Below, in pieces: positions 23,227 through 31,683 of a DNA stretch of 31,725 bases. A program made the position numbers and the translations under genes. This stretch comes from CAYJAD01 sp964371505 (GTDB taxonomy: Bacteria; Desulfobacterota; Desulfovibrionia; Desulfovibrionales; Desulfovibrionaceae): the NCBI GenBank assembly GCA_964371505.1, contig CAYJNG010000010.1, positions 1 to 31,725 on the forward strand. The letters are read 5' to 3'. Under the pieces are notes generated by a model. It saw nothing but the letters and a program-made list of their open reading frames with translations, searched no databases and had not been told where the DNA came from. The first letter of the stretch is position 1. Every line of letters starts with the position of its first letter.

Positions 23227-24405
23227 CTAAAGCGCCTTGGTAAAGCCTTCAGCTGCACCGCGGATAACCTCTTCACCTACGCAGAACGTAAGGCGGAAGT
23301 TACCTGGGCATCCAAAACCAGTACCCGGAACGGCCAATATTTTTTGTTCAAAAAGACGTTGGCAAAAAGCCACATCATCACCACCAGGCGCTTTGGGGAA
23401 GAAGTAAAAAGCCCCTTGCGGCAATTGGAATTCATAGCCGGCCTGCTCTAGCACTTGTGCCATGGCATTACGACGTGCTTCATAAATAGCCACATCCACG
23501 CTGGAGCCTAAAGCCGCTGCCATAATGTGCTGACCCACCACAGGAGGGTTCACATAGCCCAAAATACGGTTGGTAAGCGTGAGAGCCCCCATGAGCTCTG
23601 CGCCTTCGGTAAGATTGGGGGAAATAATAACAAAACCTAAGCGCTCACCGGGTAAGGAAAGGTTTTTAGAAAAAGAGCTCACCACCACGGCGTAATCGTA
23701 CATGGGCAAAAGTGAGGGTACTTCTACACCATCAAAAGCAAGGAAGCGATAAGGCTCATCGGCCACAAGCCAAATGGGCTTACCGTATTTTTCACCGGCT
23801 TTTTTAAGCACCTCCACCACGCCTTCCAATTGAGCTTTTGTATACACAACACCTGTAGGGTTGTTGGGAGAGTTCACAATAAGCACACGAGTTTTTTCAC
23901 TTATGGCGGCTTCTAATGCGGCTAAATCTGGAGCAAAGGTGTCTTTTTGTGTTGCCACAGGCGCAAAAGTAGCGCCGTGGTTGGCAGCGTAAAAACCATA
24001 CTCCACAAAGAAAGGAGCAAAAGCCAGCACTTCTTCGCCTTCATTAAGCGTAGCACGGAAAAAAGCATTAAGGCCACCGGCAGCGCCGCAAGAGAGCAAC
24101 ACATGCTCAGCCTTAATGTCCACGCCTTGCTCTTTACTCGCTTCCTTGGCCAGCATTTCGCGCGCCCAAGGGTAACCGCCGTTGGGCATATAGCCAAAAG
24201 AAAAAGGTTCGCTGGCTTTATCTGCCAAGGCGCGTAGACCGTCTGCCACAGCAGGAGGAGGGGGCAAGTCAGGATTACCTAAGCTAAAATCGTATACATT
24301 AGCTGCACCAAATTCTGCTTTAAGCTGCGCCCCTGCTTCAAACATACGTCTGATCCAAGAGGCATTTTTCATATAACCTGCCACACGCTGTGAAAGAATA
24401 GACAT
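23227..24405 (-). CDS. Pyridoxal-phosphate aminotransferase, class I/II
   Basis: Fold-type I aminotransferase of 392 residues. The PLP Lys is K247 in SFSKNLSLPGERLGF. Other family marks are SLGNPDLPPP near 41-50, NSPNNPTGVVY (N182 near the cofactor), D216 in ADEPYR, and a C-terminal FRLTFC with the Arg that holds the substrate carboxylate. It is most like the aspartate/alanine aminotransferase group; the exact amino acid is unknown. AAGGAG precedes the ATG. It is a single gene, divergent from the lipoprotein gene at 24494. Confidence 0.9.
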   Translation of the reverse strand: MSILSQRVAGYMKNASWIRRMFEAGAQLKAEFGAANVYDFSLGNPDLPPPPAVADGLRALADKASEPFSFGYMPNGGYPWAREMLAKEASKEQGVDIKAEHVLLSCGAAGGLNAFFRATLNEGEEVLAFAPFFVEYGFYAANHGATFAPVATQKDTFAPDLAALEAAISEKTRVLIVNSPNNPTGVVYTKAQLEGVVEVLKKAGEKYGKPIWLVADEPYRFLAFDGVEVPSLLPMYDYAVVVSSFSKNLSLPGERLGFVIISPNLTEGAELMGALTLTNRILGYVNPPVVGQHIMAAALGSSVDVAIYEARRNAMAQVLEQAGYEFQLPQGAFYFFPKAPGGDDVAFCQRLFEQKILAVPGTGFGCPGNFRLTFCVGEEVIRGAAEGFTKAL

Positions 24406-24428
24406 AAAAACTCCTTAATATAGTCATT

Positions 24429-24465
24429 TGGCAGTATTGCCATTTTACCTTGTATGGTTTAGCAT
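24429..24465 (+). promoter_or_regulatory. Candidate promoter of the PEBP-like lipoprotein/pgpA pair, with overlapping inverted repeat
   Basis: TTGCCA (24437-24442), 17 bases, then TAGCAT (24460-24465). An inverted repeat TGGCA/TGCCA with a four-base spacer (24429-24442) covers the -35 box and could be an operator. Confidence 0.4.
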
Positions 24466-24493
24466 AATAGCATCTTAGCTTTAGGAGAAAACC

Positions 24494-24916
24494 ATGCGCA
24501 TTTTACCATTGGCTTTGCTTGGATCTTTGCTTTTGGCTGGCTGCGGCTCACAACCTGCGCCCAAGCCTACCCCCGTAGAAAAAGATATGGAAATTTCTGT
24601 AAGTTTACGCGATGTGCATAGATGCTCACGCATTTCTCCTGAAATTGAAATACCCCATCCTCCACAAGGTACAAAGAGTTTTCAAGTACAACTAGAGGAC
24701 GTAGACGATGGTAGCCGCCTTCATGGTGGGGGGCTATGGATAGTGGACGGTACCACAGAGAACGGCGCCATCATAGTAGAAGGCGGCCTCACACGGTACT
24801 ACACTGGCCCTTGCCCTCCCAACAGTGAGAGCCGTGTTTATCAATATGTCGTAAAGGCCCTTGACGTCAATAAGCAGATTGTAGGCGTTGGTCAATATAC
24901 CTTCTTGCAAGACTAA
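24494..24916 (+). CDS. Lipoprotein with a divergent PEBP/YbhB-like domain
   Basis: A type II signal peptide with lipobox LAG-C17 makes this a lipoprotein of 124 mature residues. The body resembles the phosphatidylethanolamine-binding/YbhB family: GTKSFQVQLEDVDDG (59-73) stands where PEBPs have their KSF...DPDAP strand, and YYTGPCPP (102-109) followed by YQYVVKALD (116-124) matches the family YxGPCPPxG...YxFxxYALD. The usual pocket residues are changed (DPD to DVD, GGxxHW to GGGLW), so ligand binding may be lost or altered. TTAGGAGA precedes the ATG. pgpA begins three bases after its stop. Confidence 0.75.
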   Translation: MRILPLALLGSLLLAGCGSQPAPKPTPVEKDMEISVSLRDVHRCSRISPEIEIPHPPQGTKSFQVQLEDVDDGSRLHGGGLWIVDGTTENGAIIVEGGLTRYYTGPCPPNSESRVYQYVVKALDVNKQIVGVGQYTFLQD

Positions 24917-24919
24917 GAT

Positions 24920-25408
24920 ATGAAATATTATAGTTGGGGCCATTCTTTACAAGATGCCCTTTGCTTTCTTTTTTGCCGTGTGGGCGCTGCAGGGCTGGCA
25001 CCACATGCGCCCGGCACTTGGGGCACCCTTGTGGCAACGCTTTTTGCCCCCATATGGTTTATGCCTTTGCCCATGGTGGGCCGCGCCTTGGTGCTTGGCC
25101 TGCTCTTCTTTTTTGGCGCCCTTGCCAGCACCCATTGTGAAAAAATACTGGCCCATAAAGACCCTTCACAAATTGTCATTGATGAATTTGTAGGCCTGTG
25201 GCTTGTGCTCTTACCCTTTGCTAAAGTAAGCCCCACAGAACTTTTCTTAGCTTTTGTCTTCTTTCGCTTTTTTGACATTCTCAAACCATGGCCGGTAAGC
25301 GCAGCAGAGCATTGGATGCGCGATGGCTTTGGCATCATGCTTGACGATGTGGTGGCAGCGCTCATGGCCATGGCATGTCTGTACTTATGGCGTTATTGCA
25401 TGGCTTAA
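24920..25408 (+). CDS. pgpA: Phosphatidylglycerophosphatase A
   Basis: PgpA removes the phosphate from phosphatidylglycerophosphate to give phosphatidylglycerol, at the inner membrane. The 162 residues have about four hydrophobic segments and all family motifs: GLAPHAPGTWGTL (25-37), DPSQIVIDEFVG (81-92), FRFFDILKPWPV (115-126) and GFGIMLDDVVAA (136-147). The three-base distance to the lipoprotein gene and the lack of a strong ribosome site point to coupled expression. The 289 bases that follow hold no gene; a GCACG/CGTGC hairpin sits at 25443-25457. Confidence 0.95.
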   Translation: MKYYSWGHSLQDALCFLFCRVGAAGLAPHAPGTWGTLVATLFAPIWFMPLPMVGRALVLGLLFFFGALASTHCEKILAHKDPSQIVIDEFVGLWLVLLPFAKVSPTELFLAFVFFRFFDILKPWPVSAAEHWMRDGFGIMLDDVVAALMAMACLYLWRYCMA

Positions 25409-25593
25409 ACCACACATTCACAATTTTGAAAGGCAGCACAAAGCACGTTGTCCGTGCAGCACATGCCACATTTAATAAAAAACAAAACGTGATCCCCCCC
25501 AATAATCCTTATCTTTAAAACTGTAACCAACACCTAGCCGTTGTAAACTTTTTAAAAGTCACACTATCTTTACCTTTTTTTACATAAAGACGC

Positions 25594-25622
25594 TTGAACA
25601 ACATTTCTTCTTGTGCTATGGC
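25594..25622 (+). promoter_or_regulatory. Candidate promoter of the chemotaxis receptor gene
   Basis: TTGAAC (25594-25599), 17 bases, then TATGGC (25617-25622) with an extended -10 TG two bases before it. I found no sigma28-type flagellar promoter by eye. Confidence 0.3.
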
Positions 25623-25697
25623 TAGAAGAAGTCAGCATTCCCTCGCCCTGTGTAAACAGAACATCTTTCTCGCCTAATAGCTACATGGAGAAGCTTT

Positions 25698-27968
25698 ATG
25701 AAACTATCCGTTACCAAAAAACTGGTGTGCATTCTCGTCGCTTTATTACTCCTTAGCTGCGGCACCATTTACTTTGTTGCCAGCTACAACTATTCTAAAA
25801 CTTTAGAAAATGTTTTGCAAAACAACATTACCGCCGCGCAACAAAACCTTGCAGCCATCACCGAAGCTAAACTTGCAGACACCAAAAATGCTGCAGCTCT
25901 TGCAGCCAACCAAACAGGGCTAGCCGCCGCTGTGCACAATAAGGACAGTGAAGCCTTAAAAACTCTGGCTGCTAACATCATGCAGCAAACAAATATCTCC
26001 ATAGTTACCATAACGGACACAGAGGGCAATGTGTTAGTTCGCGGGCACACAGACAATAAGGGCGATAATATTTTCCAACAACAACCTGTGGCGCAAGCTT
26101 CCCGCGGTACCAGTAGTGCAGGTATCATTTCAGGTGTAGAAGCCATCTCCATGCGCGCCACCACACCCATAAAAATGGGCGCCACCGTAGTGGGCACTTT
26201 ATCCTTGGGTGAATCCCTTTCTAACCCTAAATATTTAGACTGGCTGGCCGGCTTACTGGATGTTCGCGTCACTTTTTTTAAGGGCGATACACGCCTTATG
26301 ACCACCATCACAGACAAGCAAGGCAAGCGCATTGTGGGCACAAAGCTCAATAACCCTCTCATTGAAAATACGGTACTCAATCAAGGGCGCATCTACTTTG
26401 GGGAAAGTACCATTATGGGCGAAAAATATTCCGCTGCCTATTGGCCTGCCAAGAACCTTGAAGGCCAAACCATCGGCATGTGGTTTTTAGGCCTGCCCGT
26501 ACAAGAAGTGTTCATGGCAGAAAAGGCCGCCCGCTCCTATACCCTACTCTGGGCAGGAATAGTTTTAATAGTTATGCTCCTCATTGCCATAGCTGTGGGC
26601 TTTCGCTTTACAGCACCTATCAACCGCATTGCCGCCTATGCCAGCAAGGTTGCTCATGGGGATGACTCAGCCACACTGCATATAACAACACAAGATGAGT
26701 TTGGTGTTTTGGCAGAATCATTACAAAGTATGGTGCAAAATTTAAAGGAACAAGCCCACTGGTACAACAGCGTACTTGACGCTTTACCCATTAATGTTTC
26801 CGTTACAGACATGGACAGGAAGTGGATTTTTGTTAATGCCGCTGGCCTTAAGGGCACGAATCAAAAGCTTAGTGACATCATGGGCCTGCCTTGCCACTCA
26901 CGCGGAGGCAATTTGTGCAATACGCCTGACTGCGGTATCGACCGTCTTGAACGCGGCCAAAGCGAAGCCATTAACACCATGCCCAACGGCACCGTTATGC
27001 AGATGATGCTTAGCTATTTGTATGACAGCAAGGGCGAAAAGATAGGCCATGTGGAAGTGGGGCTTAATATTACAGAACAAGAAAGAATTAAACAAGATGC
27101 AGCCATCGCCACAGAAAATATGCGCCAATCCATCATTTCGCAGATGGAATCCGTCGTACTGGCCTTGGACGAAGCTGCACAGCTACTTGCAGATTCTATT
27201 ACCATGGCTGAAGAAGATGCCAAAAACACCGCCAACCACATGATGAATGTCACCCTAGCCATTGAAGAAATGGAAAATACCATTCAAGACGTGGCGCACA
27301 ATGCTTCGCAAGCAGCCAAAGACGCGGCTGATACCCAAGAGCAGGCACAAGAAGGACATTCCATTGTGCAGCTCATTGTCTCAGATATCTTAAGCGTTCA
27401 AAACTCTTCCAATAACCTGAAAGTGGATATGGAAAAACTCTCAGAGCATGCCAATAGCATTGGTGCCATTTTAAATATTATTCGTGACATTGCAGATCAA
27501 ACCAACCTGTTAGCCCTTAATGCCGCCATTGAAGCGGCCAGAGCCGGCGAAGCAGGACGGGGCTTTGCTGTGGTAGCCGATGAAGTGCGTAAACTTGCAG
27601 AAAAAACCATGGACGCCACTAAGGAAGTAGAAACGGCCATTCATATTATACAACAACGCACAGAAGAAAGCGGACGCACCATGGAGACCACCGTGCAAGC
27701 TGTAGGTAAAGCTACAGAAGGCGTGAACACTGCCGGCACTACGTTAAATGAGATTGTACATTTAAGCATGTCCACGTCAGATGGGGTTTCCGTCATTGCT
27801 ACGGCAGCTGAAGAACAAGCAGCCACCACCAGCACCATTAGTCGCACCGTGGTGGACTCCAACCAATTGGCGCAACGCCTTTCCACAAGCATGGAAGAGA
27901 CCTCTCACACCGTGCGCAATGTGGCTTCGCAAGCTTCAGAACTGCGTAGCATTTTAGAGAAAATGTAA
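25698..27968 (+). CDS. Methyl-accepting chemotaxis protein with periplasmic sensor and Cys-bearing PAS domain
   Basis: Inner-membrane receptor of 756 residues. Order: transmembrane helix 1 (about 9-28), a single-Cache-type periplasmic domain (about 30-275) with VTITDTEGNVLVRG, transmembrane helix 2 (about 282-302), HAMP (about 303-355), a cytosolic PAS domain (about 356-460), and a methyl-accepting coiled coil with the invariant tip near 592-622 (DIADQTNLLALNAAIEAARA). The PAS domain carries C399, C407 and C412 (LPCHSRGGNLCNTPDCG), a pattern seen in PAS domains of anaerobe receptors that could hold a metal or heme or form a disulfide. There is no C-terminal CheR-binding pentapeptide. GGAG precedes the ATG. 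It is a single gene with its own terminator. Confidence 0.95.
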   Translation: MKLSVTKKLVCILVALLLLSCGTIYFVASYNYSKTLENVLQNNITAAQQNLAAITEAKLADTKNAAALAANQTGLAAAVHNKDSEALKTLAANIMQQTNISIVTITDTEGNVLVRGHTDNKGDNIFQQQPVAQASRGTSSAGIISGVEAISMRATTPIKMGATVVGTLSLGESLSNPKYLDWLAGLLDVRVTFFKGDTRLMTTITDKQGKRIVGTKLNNPLIENTVLNQGRIYFGESTIMGEKYSAAYWPAKNLEGQTIGMWFLGLPVQEVFMAEKAARSYTLLWAGIVLIVMLLIAIAVGFRFTAPINRIAAYASKVAHGDDSATLHITTQDEFGVLAESLQSMVQNLKEQAHWYNSVLDALPINVSVTDMDRKWIFVNAAGLKGTNQKLSDIMGLPCHSRGGNLCNTPDCGIDRLERGQSEAINTMPNGTVMQMMLSYLYDSKGEKIGHVEVGLNITEQERIKQDAAIATENMRQSIISQMESVVLALDEAAQLLADSITMAEEDAKNTANHMMNVTLAIEEMENTIQDVAHNASQAAKDAADTQEQAQEGHSIVQLIVSDILSVQNSSNNLKVDMEKLSEHANSIGAILNIIRDIADQTNLLALNAAIEAARAGEAGRGFAVVADEVRKLAEKTMDATKEVETAIHIIQQRTEESGRTMETTVQAVGKATEGVNTAGTTLNEIVHLSMSTSDGVSVIATAAEEQAATTSTISRTVVDSNQLAQRLSTSMEETSHTVRNVASQASELRSILEKM

Positions 27969-28023
27969 AAATAAAACTTTATAACAACAGGCATAAATAC
28001 TAAAAAATACATATCATATGGAA

Positions 28024-28054
28024 GGGGAGCTCTTTTTAGGGCTTCCCTCTTTTT
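28024..28054 (+). terminator. Intrinsic terminator of the chemotaxis receptor gene
   Basis: Nine-bp stem (GGGGAGCTC/GGGCTTCCC, two G-U pairs) with a six-base loop, followed by TCTTTTT, 55 bases after the stop codon. Confidence 0.7.
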
Positions 28055-28082
28055 GCATCATAAAAGCCATAACTGAGCGCAC

Positions 28083-28138
28083 AAAAAAAGTGCCCTATAA
28101 GCCCACAAGGCAGGCCCATAGAACACTTCTTTGCACTT
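28083..28138 (-). terminator. Terminator of the moaC-lgt-infA unit
   Basis: On the minus strand an imperfect long stem (outer AAGTG/CACTT, then CTAT/ATAG, then a GGC/GCC core) is followed by seven Ts. It lies about 30 bases after the infA stop. Another small stem, CTTCCTTT/AAAGGAAG, precedes it at about 28140-28162. Confidence 0.6.
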
Positions 28139-28170
28139 CTTCCTTTTAATACAAAGGAAGTGTGCCAGTA

Positions 28171-28389
28171 CTATTTCATACGATACGTAATACGACCGCG
28201 AGTTAAGTCATAAGGGGAAAGCTCCACCTTAACCTTGTCGCCGGGGAGAATACGAATATAAAATTTACGCATTTTACCGGAAATATGCGCAAGAACTTCA
28301 TGCCCATTTTCCAACTCTACTTTAAACATAGCATTGGGCAGCGCTTCTTGCACCACACCATCTACTTCAATGGCACCTTCTTTGGCCAT
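28171..28389 (-). CDS. infA: Translation initiation factor IF-1
   Basis: IF-1 binds the 30S A site during initiation. The 72-residue, single OB-fold protein has the family sequence nearly unchanged: MAKEGAIEVDGVVQEALPNA, then HISGKMRKFYIRILPGDKV and SPYDLTRGRITYR. GGAGG precedes the ATG. It is usually in the ribosomal-protein region or alone; here it follows lgt by 85 bases. Confidence 0.98.
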   Translation of the reverse strand: MAKEGAIEVDGVVQEALPNAMFKVELENGHEVLAHISGKMRKFYIRILPGDKVKVELSPYDLTRGRITYRMK

Positions 28390-28474
28390 ACTACCTCCGC
28401 GTGCTCTTTTTTAATGCACAGTGCTACATACACAAGAAAAGCCCAAGTTGTCAAGATAATTACGCCGCCGCATT

Positions 28475-29314
28475 TTAGCCCTTGGTTCCCTTACGCTTAT
28501 TTTTAGCTGAAGGGGAAAGCATTTTTTCTTGTACGGGAGAAGGGCTTACAGATTTAGGCCACATGAGCCAAAGCCCCGCAAGAATAAGTGGCAAAGAAAG
28601 CACCTGCCCCATGGTAAGCCAATTAAAGGCTAAATACCCTAAATGCGCATCGGGCATGCGAACAAATTCTACCCCAAAACGAGCCAGCCCATACCCTACG
28701 GCAAAAAGCCCTGCCACGGCACCAGTGGGACGTTTTTTTGCAGAAAAAATCCAAAGAATAATAAAAAGCACTACACCTTCAAAAGCGGCTTCATACAGCT
28801 GCGAAGGGTGGCGTGGCAAATCTCCCGCGTGAGGAAAAACCACACCAAAAGCGCTATCTGTGACCTTGCCCCAAAGCTCACCATTAATAAAATTGCCTAT
28901 GCGACCAAAAAACAAACCTGGAGGCACAAGGGGGGCCACAAAGTCCATGACTTCCCAAAAGGTACGGCCATTTTGCCTTGCATACACATACAAAGCTAAC
29001 AACACACCCAGCAAGCCGCCATGGAATGACATGCCTCCATGCCAAATACGCAATATTTCCGTTGGGTCAGATAAATAACTGGGTAAATCATAAAACAGCA
29101 CAAAGCCTAAACGACCGCCTAAAATAACCCCAAACATACCGTAGGTGAGCACATCATCAAATTGTTGCCCCGTCCAAGTACTATTTGGGCGTGAAGCACG
29201 GTAGCGACCAAGCAACCACGCCGTTCCAAAGGCCAACATATACATGATGCCATACCAGCGGAACTGAAAAGAGCCAATACTAAAAGCAATGGGGTCTATA
29301 CTAGGGGCCATCAT
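28475..29314 (-). CDS. lgt: Phosphatidylglycerol-prolipoprotein diacylglyceryl transferase
   Basis: Lgt moves diacylglycerol from phosphatidylglycerol to the lipobox Cys of prolipoproteins in the inner membrane. The 279 residues have about seven membrane segments, the signature GRIGNFINGELWG (137-149) with the essential Arg138, and MSFHGGLLG (95-103) with the conserved His98. The ATG at 29314 lies five bases after the moaC stop, with GGGGTG of the moaC end as the ribosome site. The window also encodes three lipoproteins that would be its substrates, and PgpA, which makes its lipid donor. Confidence 0.96.
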   Translation of the reverse strand: MMAPSIDPIAFSIGSFQFRWYGIMYMLAFGTAWLLGRYRASRPNSTWTGQQFDDVLTYGMFGVILGGRLGFVLFYDLPSYLSDPTEILRIWHGGMSFHGGLLGVLLALYVYARQNGRTFWEVMDFVAPLVPPGLFFGRIGNFINGELWGKVTDSAFGVVFPHAGDLPRHPSQLYEAAFEGVVLFIILWIFSAKKRPTGAVAGLFAVGYGLARFGVEFVRMPDAHLGYLAFNWLTMGQVLSLPLILAGLWLMWPKSVSPSPVQEKMLSPSAKNKRKGTKG

Positions 29315-29319
29315 TACAT

Positions 29320-29838
29320 TTACACCCCACCGCTTTGATTTTCTGCCGTATAGTCAGCGGCACAAAAAACGCCACTTTTGCCACCGCTTTTATACACAAG
29401 GTGCATGCCGTCAATGACCACGTCTTTTTGCACAGCTTTGCACATATCATAAATGGTGGCTGCAGCCACTTGAGCACCCATAAGTGCTTCCATTTCTACG
29501 CCAGTGGGCCCCACAGTGCGTGCTTCGCACTCCAGCTCCAATCCGTGAAGCTCGTCCCCATCACGCACTACAAAGCGCACATCCACATAGGATAAAGACA
29601 AAGGGTGACATAGGGGAATAAATTCCGCCGTACGCTTAGCCGCCATAATACCAGCCACCTTAGCCGTGGTAAGCACATCCCCTTTGGGCAAAGCTTTTTG
29701 GCGCAAAAGCGTCAGTGTTTGCGGTGCAAGGTGTACAAAACCGCGAACAATGGCTACGCGCTGTGTGCTTGTTTTATGACGCACGTCCACCATGGTAATG
29801 GAGCCATCATCGCTCATATGAGAAAATTCTTTTGACAT
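29320..29838 (-). CDS. moaC: Cyclic pyranopterin monophosphate synthase MoaC
   Basis: MoaC makes cyclic pyranopterin monophosphate from the MoaA product in molybdopterin (Mo/W cofactor) synthesis. The 172 residues include the active-site stretch FIPLCHPL (73-80) and GPTGVEMEALMGAQ (110-123) followed by IYDMCKAV with catalytic D131. AGGGG stands six bases before the ATG. No other moa or mog gene is near. In a sulfate reducer the cofactor would serve enzymes such as formate dehydrogenase. Confidence 0.97.
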   Translation of the reverse strand: MSKEFSHMSDDGSITMVDVRHKTSTQRVAIVRGFVHLAPQTLTLLRQKALPKGDVLTTAKVAGIMAAKRTAEFIPLCHPLSLSYVDVRFVVRDGDELHGLELECEARTVGPTGVEMEALMGAQVAAATIYDMCKAVQKDVVIDGMHLVYKSGGKSGVFCAADYTAENQSGGV

Positions 29839-29883
29839 GGAAAACCCCTATATTGTGTTTACTACTATATTGTAATTACGTTG

Positions 29884-31197
29884 TTAATATTCAATGCCCA
29901 CAAGGCGCTCATACCACGGCTTCACGGTAGGCTTTATGGGCTTTTGCCAACCAGAATCCTGACCGGATCCGGCAAAAACAAGACGCACCTCTTGCCAACT
30001 TTCATTGGCCCCCTTGGCCTCTAGCAAAAATGTGGGCCTCCCCTCACTACGCACTATCAAAAATTCGTATAAAGATTTAAGCATAGTACTAAAACGTAAA
30101 TCGTAAATTCCCCATTCCTGTACCATCTCTTCGGCTGGCGAATCGGCGTTTTCGTTCTGTGCAATAAGGGGCTCCCCTTGAGCACTTAGCCCGAGGCTTG
30201 CCGCCAAAGTAGTGTCAAGGCGTGCACTCTGTGCTTGTGTGGGCACAGATTTTCTTTCCTGCACGGGAAATACACAAAACTCCAAAAAAGCACGCGCCCT
30301 GCGACTTTGCACAGCCAAACTTTGCGCTGCTTCAGCACTTAAAGCAGGATAAGCCATAAGCGGCGTATGCCAAGCCCCCCACAGAGTAAAGCCTTGTTGA
30401 TACACTGTGGCTTCACTGGAAGGAAATTCATACCCCACTCGACTTTTACCCTGTGGCCAAGAAAAAGCCGTGGCCACCTGACGCTCATAGGGCTTTTGCG
30501 TTTGATACACCGCACGCCAATAAAGAGGCGCAAGAGCATCGGGATATACAGTAAGCCCCACCAGTTCTCCGCGTTTTTGCACCATGGCCTCTTGCTGTAA
30601 GCTTTGCTGTATTTGCCCTTCGTGATACACACGCACCCCAACACATGCCGCAGGGTACAAAAACACCCATATGAGCCCCATAATGGCATAAGGGCGAAAT
30701 TTTGAACCATGCCAAAGGGTCAGCAACAAGGTGCCCGTAAGCAGAATATCCACAATGAAAACACCGTTAAGGCGTACGCGATATTCTGACACAGGTACAA
30801 AAATCATGGTACCGTACGTGGTAACCACATCTAGCCAAATATGCAGCAATAAACAGCACACAGCCAGCACCACTGTTTTCATAAAAGTCCACGGCTTGCG
30901 GGGTATATAATCCGTAACCTTTGTAAAGTCCAACAAGCGCTTAGTTCGCTTTTGCAATAAAGGGTAGGCAATCATAGCCAATAACACAGCCATAAAAGGA
31001 ACGGCAAAAAGAGAATGCGTAATGCCTCTATGCAATAAAAGGTAGTTAAGCGGCGTGTTGGCAAAAACAACATCAATATCAGGCGAGGCTGCCATGAGGG
31101 CCGCAAAAAAAGGAAAAAGCCGTGTTTCTGGGCGGTAATCCTTGGGTAAAGCATAGGCCAAAAGGGCGCCGCTGGCGGCGTGAGTGATAGGATCCAT
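29884..31197 (-). CDS. Membrane metal-dependent hydrolase of the YbcI/YfhO-like (DUF457) family
   Basis: The N-terminal half holds the hydrolase-like membrane domain: H6 in DPITHAASG, D40 and D42 in ASPDIDVV, H56 and H61 in LLHRGITHS, a likely metal site, with about five membrane segments to residue 195. The C-terminal half (about 200-437) is soluble and probably periplasmic, without a fold I recognise, and has LYWRAVYQTQ and VRLVFAGSGQDSGW. Families with this N-terminus are annotated as inner-membrane or LexA-binding hydrolases; the real substrate is unknown. The ATG lies two bases after the stop of the lipoprotein gene upstream. Confidence 0.8.
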   Translation of the reverse strand: MDPITHAASGALLAYALPKDYRPETRLFPFFAALMAASPDIDVVFANTPLNYLLLHRGITHSLFAVPFMAVLLAMIAYPLLQKRTKRLLDFTKVTDYIPRKPWTFMKTVVLAVCCLLLHIWLDVVTTYGTMIFVPVSEYRVRLNGVFIVDILLTGTLLLTLWHGSKFRPYAIMGLIWVFLYPAACVGVRVYHEGQIQQSLQQEAMVQKRGELVGLTVYPDALAPLYWRAVYQTQKPYERQVATAFSWPQGKSRVGYEFPSSEATVYQQGFTLWGAWHTPLMAYPALSAEAAQSLAVQSRRARAFLEFCVFPVQERKSVPTQAQSARLDTTLAASLGLSAQGEPLIAQNENADSPAEEMVQEWGIYDLRFSTMLKSLYEFLIVRSEGRPTFLLEAKGANESWQEVRLVFAGSGQDSGWQKPIKPTVKPWYERLVGIEY

Positions 31198-31199
31198 AC

Positions 31200-31526
31200 T
31201 TACTGCCTAAACGGACTTGCTTGCCGTGGTTGAAGGTTTGTATAGTCGGTAGCGTTTTTATCTGGATCTGTAGAGGTATAGTTTTTTTGTAAAAAAGTTT
31301 CTAAATTTTGCTGATTCGCCTGCATCACCTGCGGCATGCTAAAATAATAAAGTGCTTTATCTAAGGCACGTCCGCTGGAAGGGTAGCGCAAGTGAGAAGG
31401 ATCTTGCGCAGCAGAAAGCCCCCCACTGGGCGTAAAAGTGGCTGCGTCTTCCCCCACCACCTTAGGCCCGCATGCGCACAGACTCAAGCCTAAACACAGC
31501 AGTACAAAAGCAACTCTAATATTCAT
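31200..31526 (-). CDS. Small lipoprotein of unknown function
   Basis: The 108-residue product has a type II signal peptide ending in LCAC with C19 as the acylated residue, then a short polar body (about 90 residues) rich in Asn, Gln, Ser and Thr, with no transmembrane segment. It overlaps nothing but sits two bases before the hydrolase gene, so the pair is one operon. AGGGAGAG precedes the ATG. No family is recognised. Confidence 0.72.
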   Translation of the reverse strand: MNIRVAFVLLCLGLSLCACGPKVVGEDAATFTPSGGLSAAQDPSHLRYPSSGRALDKALYYFSMPQVMQANQQNLETFLQKNYTSTDPDKNATDYTNLQPRQASPFRQ

Positions 31527-31640
31527 ACTCTCCCTAATAGTTTACACACTTAACAAAAAAATAAAACCCTCTGTCTCCATATTACAACAGACAAGCAACT
31601 CAGGCAATGCAGGTTTTTTTGAAATTTTTATATTTTTTTC

Positions 31641-31669
31641 TTGACGCGCACCGAAACTTCGCTTAGATA
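31641..31669 (+). promoter_or_regulatory. Promoter of the tRNA-Thr gene
   Basis: TTGACG (31641-31646), 17 bases, then TAGATA (31664-31669). Transcription would start near 31676, eight bases before the tRNA. The -10 box is weak in match but rightly placed. Confidence 0.5.
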
Positions 31670-31683
31670 AATCTTCGTTGAGT

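Noticed and set aside
24928..25371. Minus-strand frame of 147 codons opposite pgpA
   Set aside because: pgpA has all its family motifs on the plus strand; the opposite frame is low-complexity and lacks a ribosome site.
25443..25457. GCACG/CGTGC hairpin after pgpA as a terminator
   Set aside because: The stem is only five bases and no T tract follows; kept only as a remark.
25790..26380. Minus-strand frame of 196 codons opposite the chemoreceptor sensor domain
   Set aside because: Long but antisense to an Ala-rich stretch of a clear receptor gene, which often leaves the opposite frame open.
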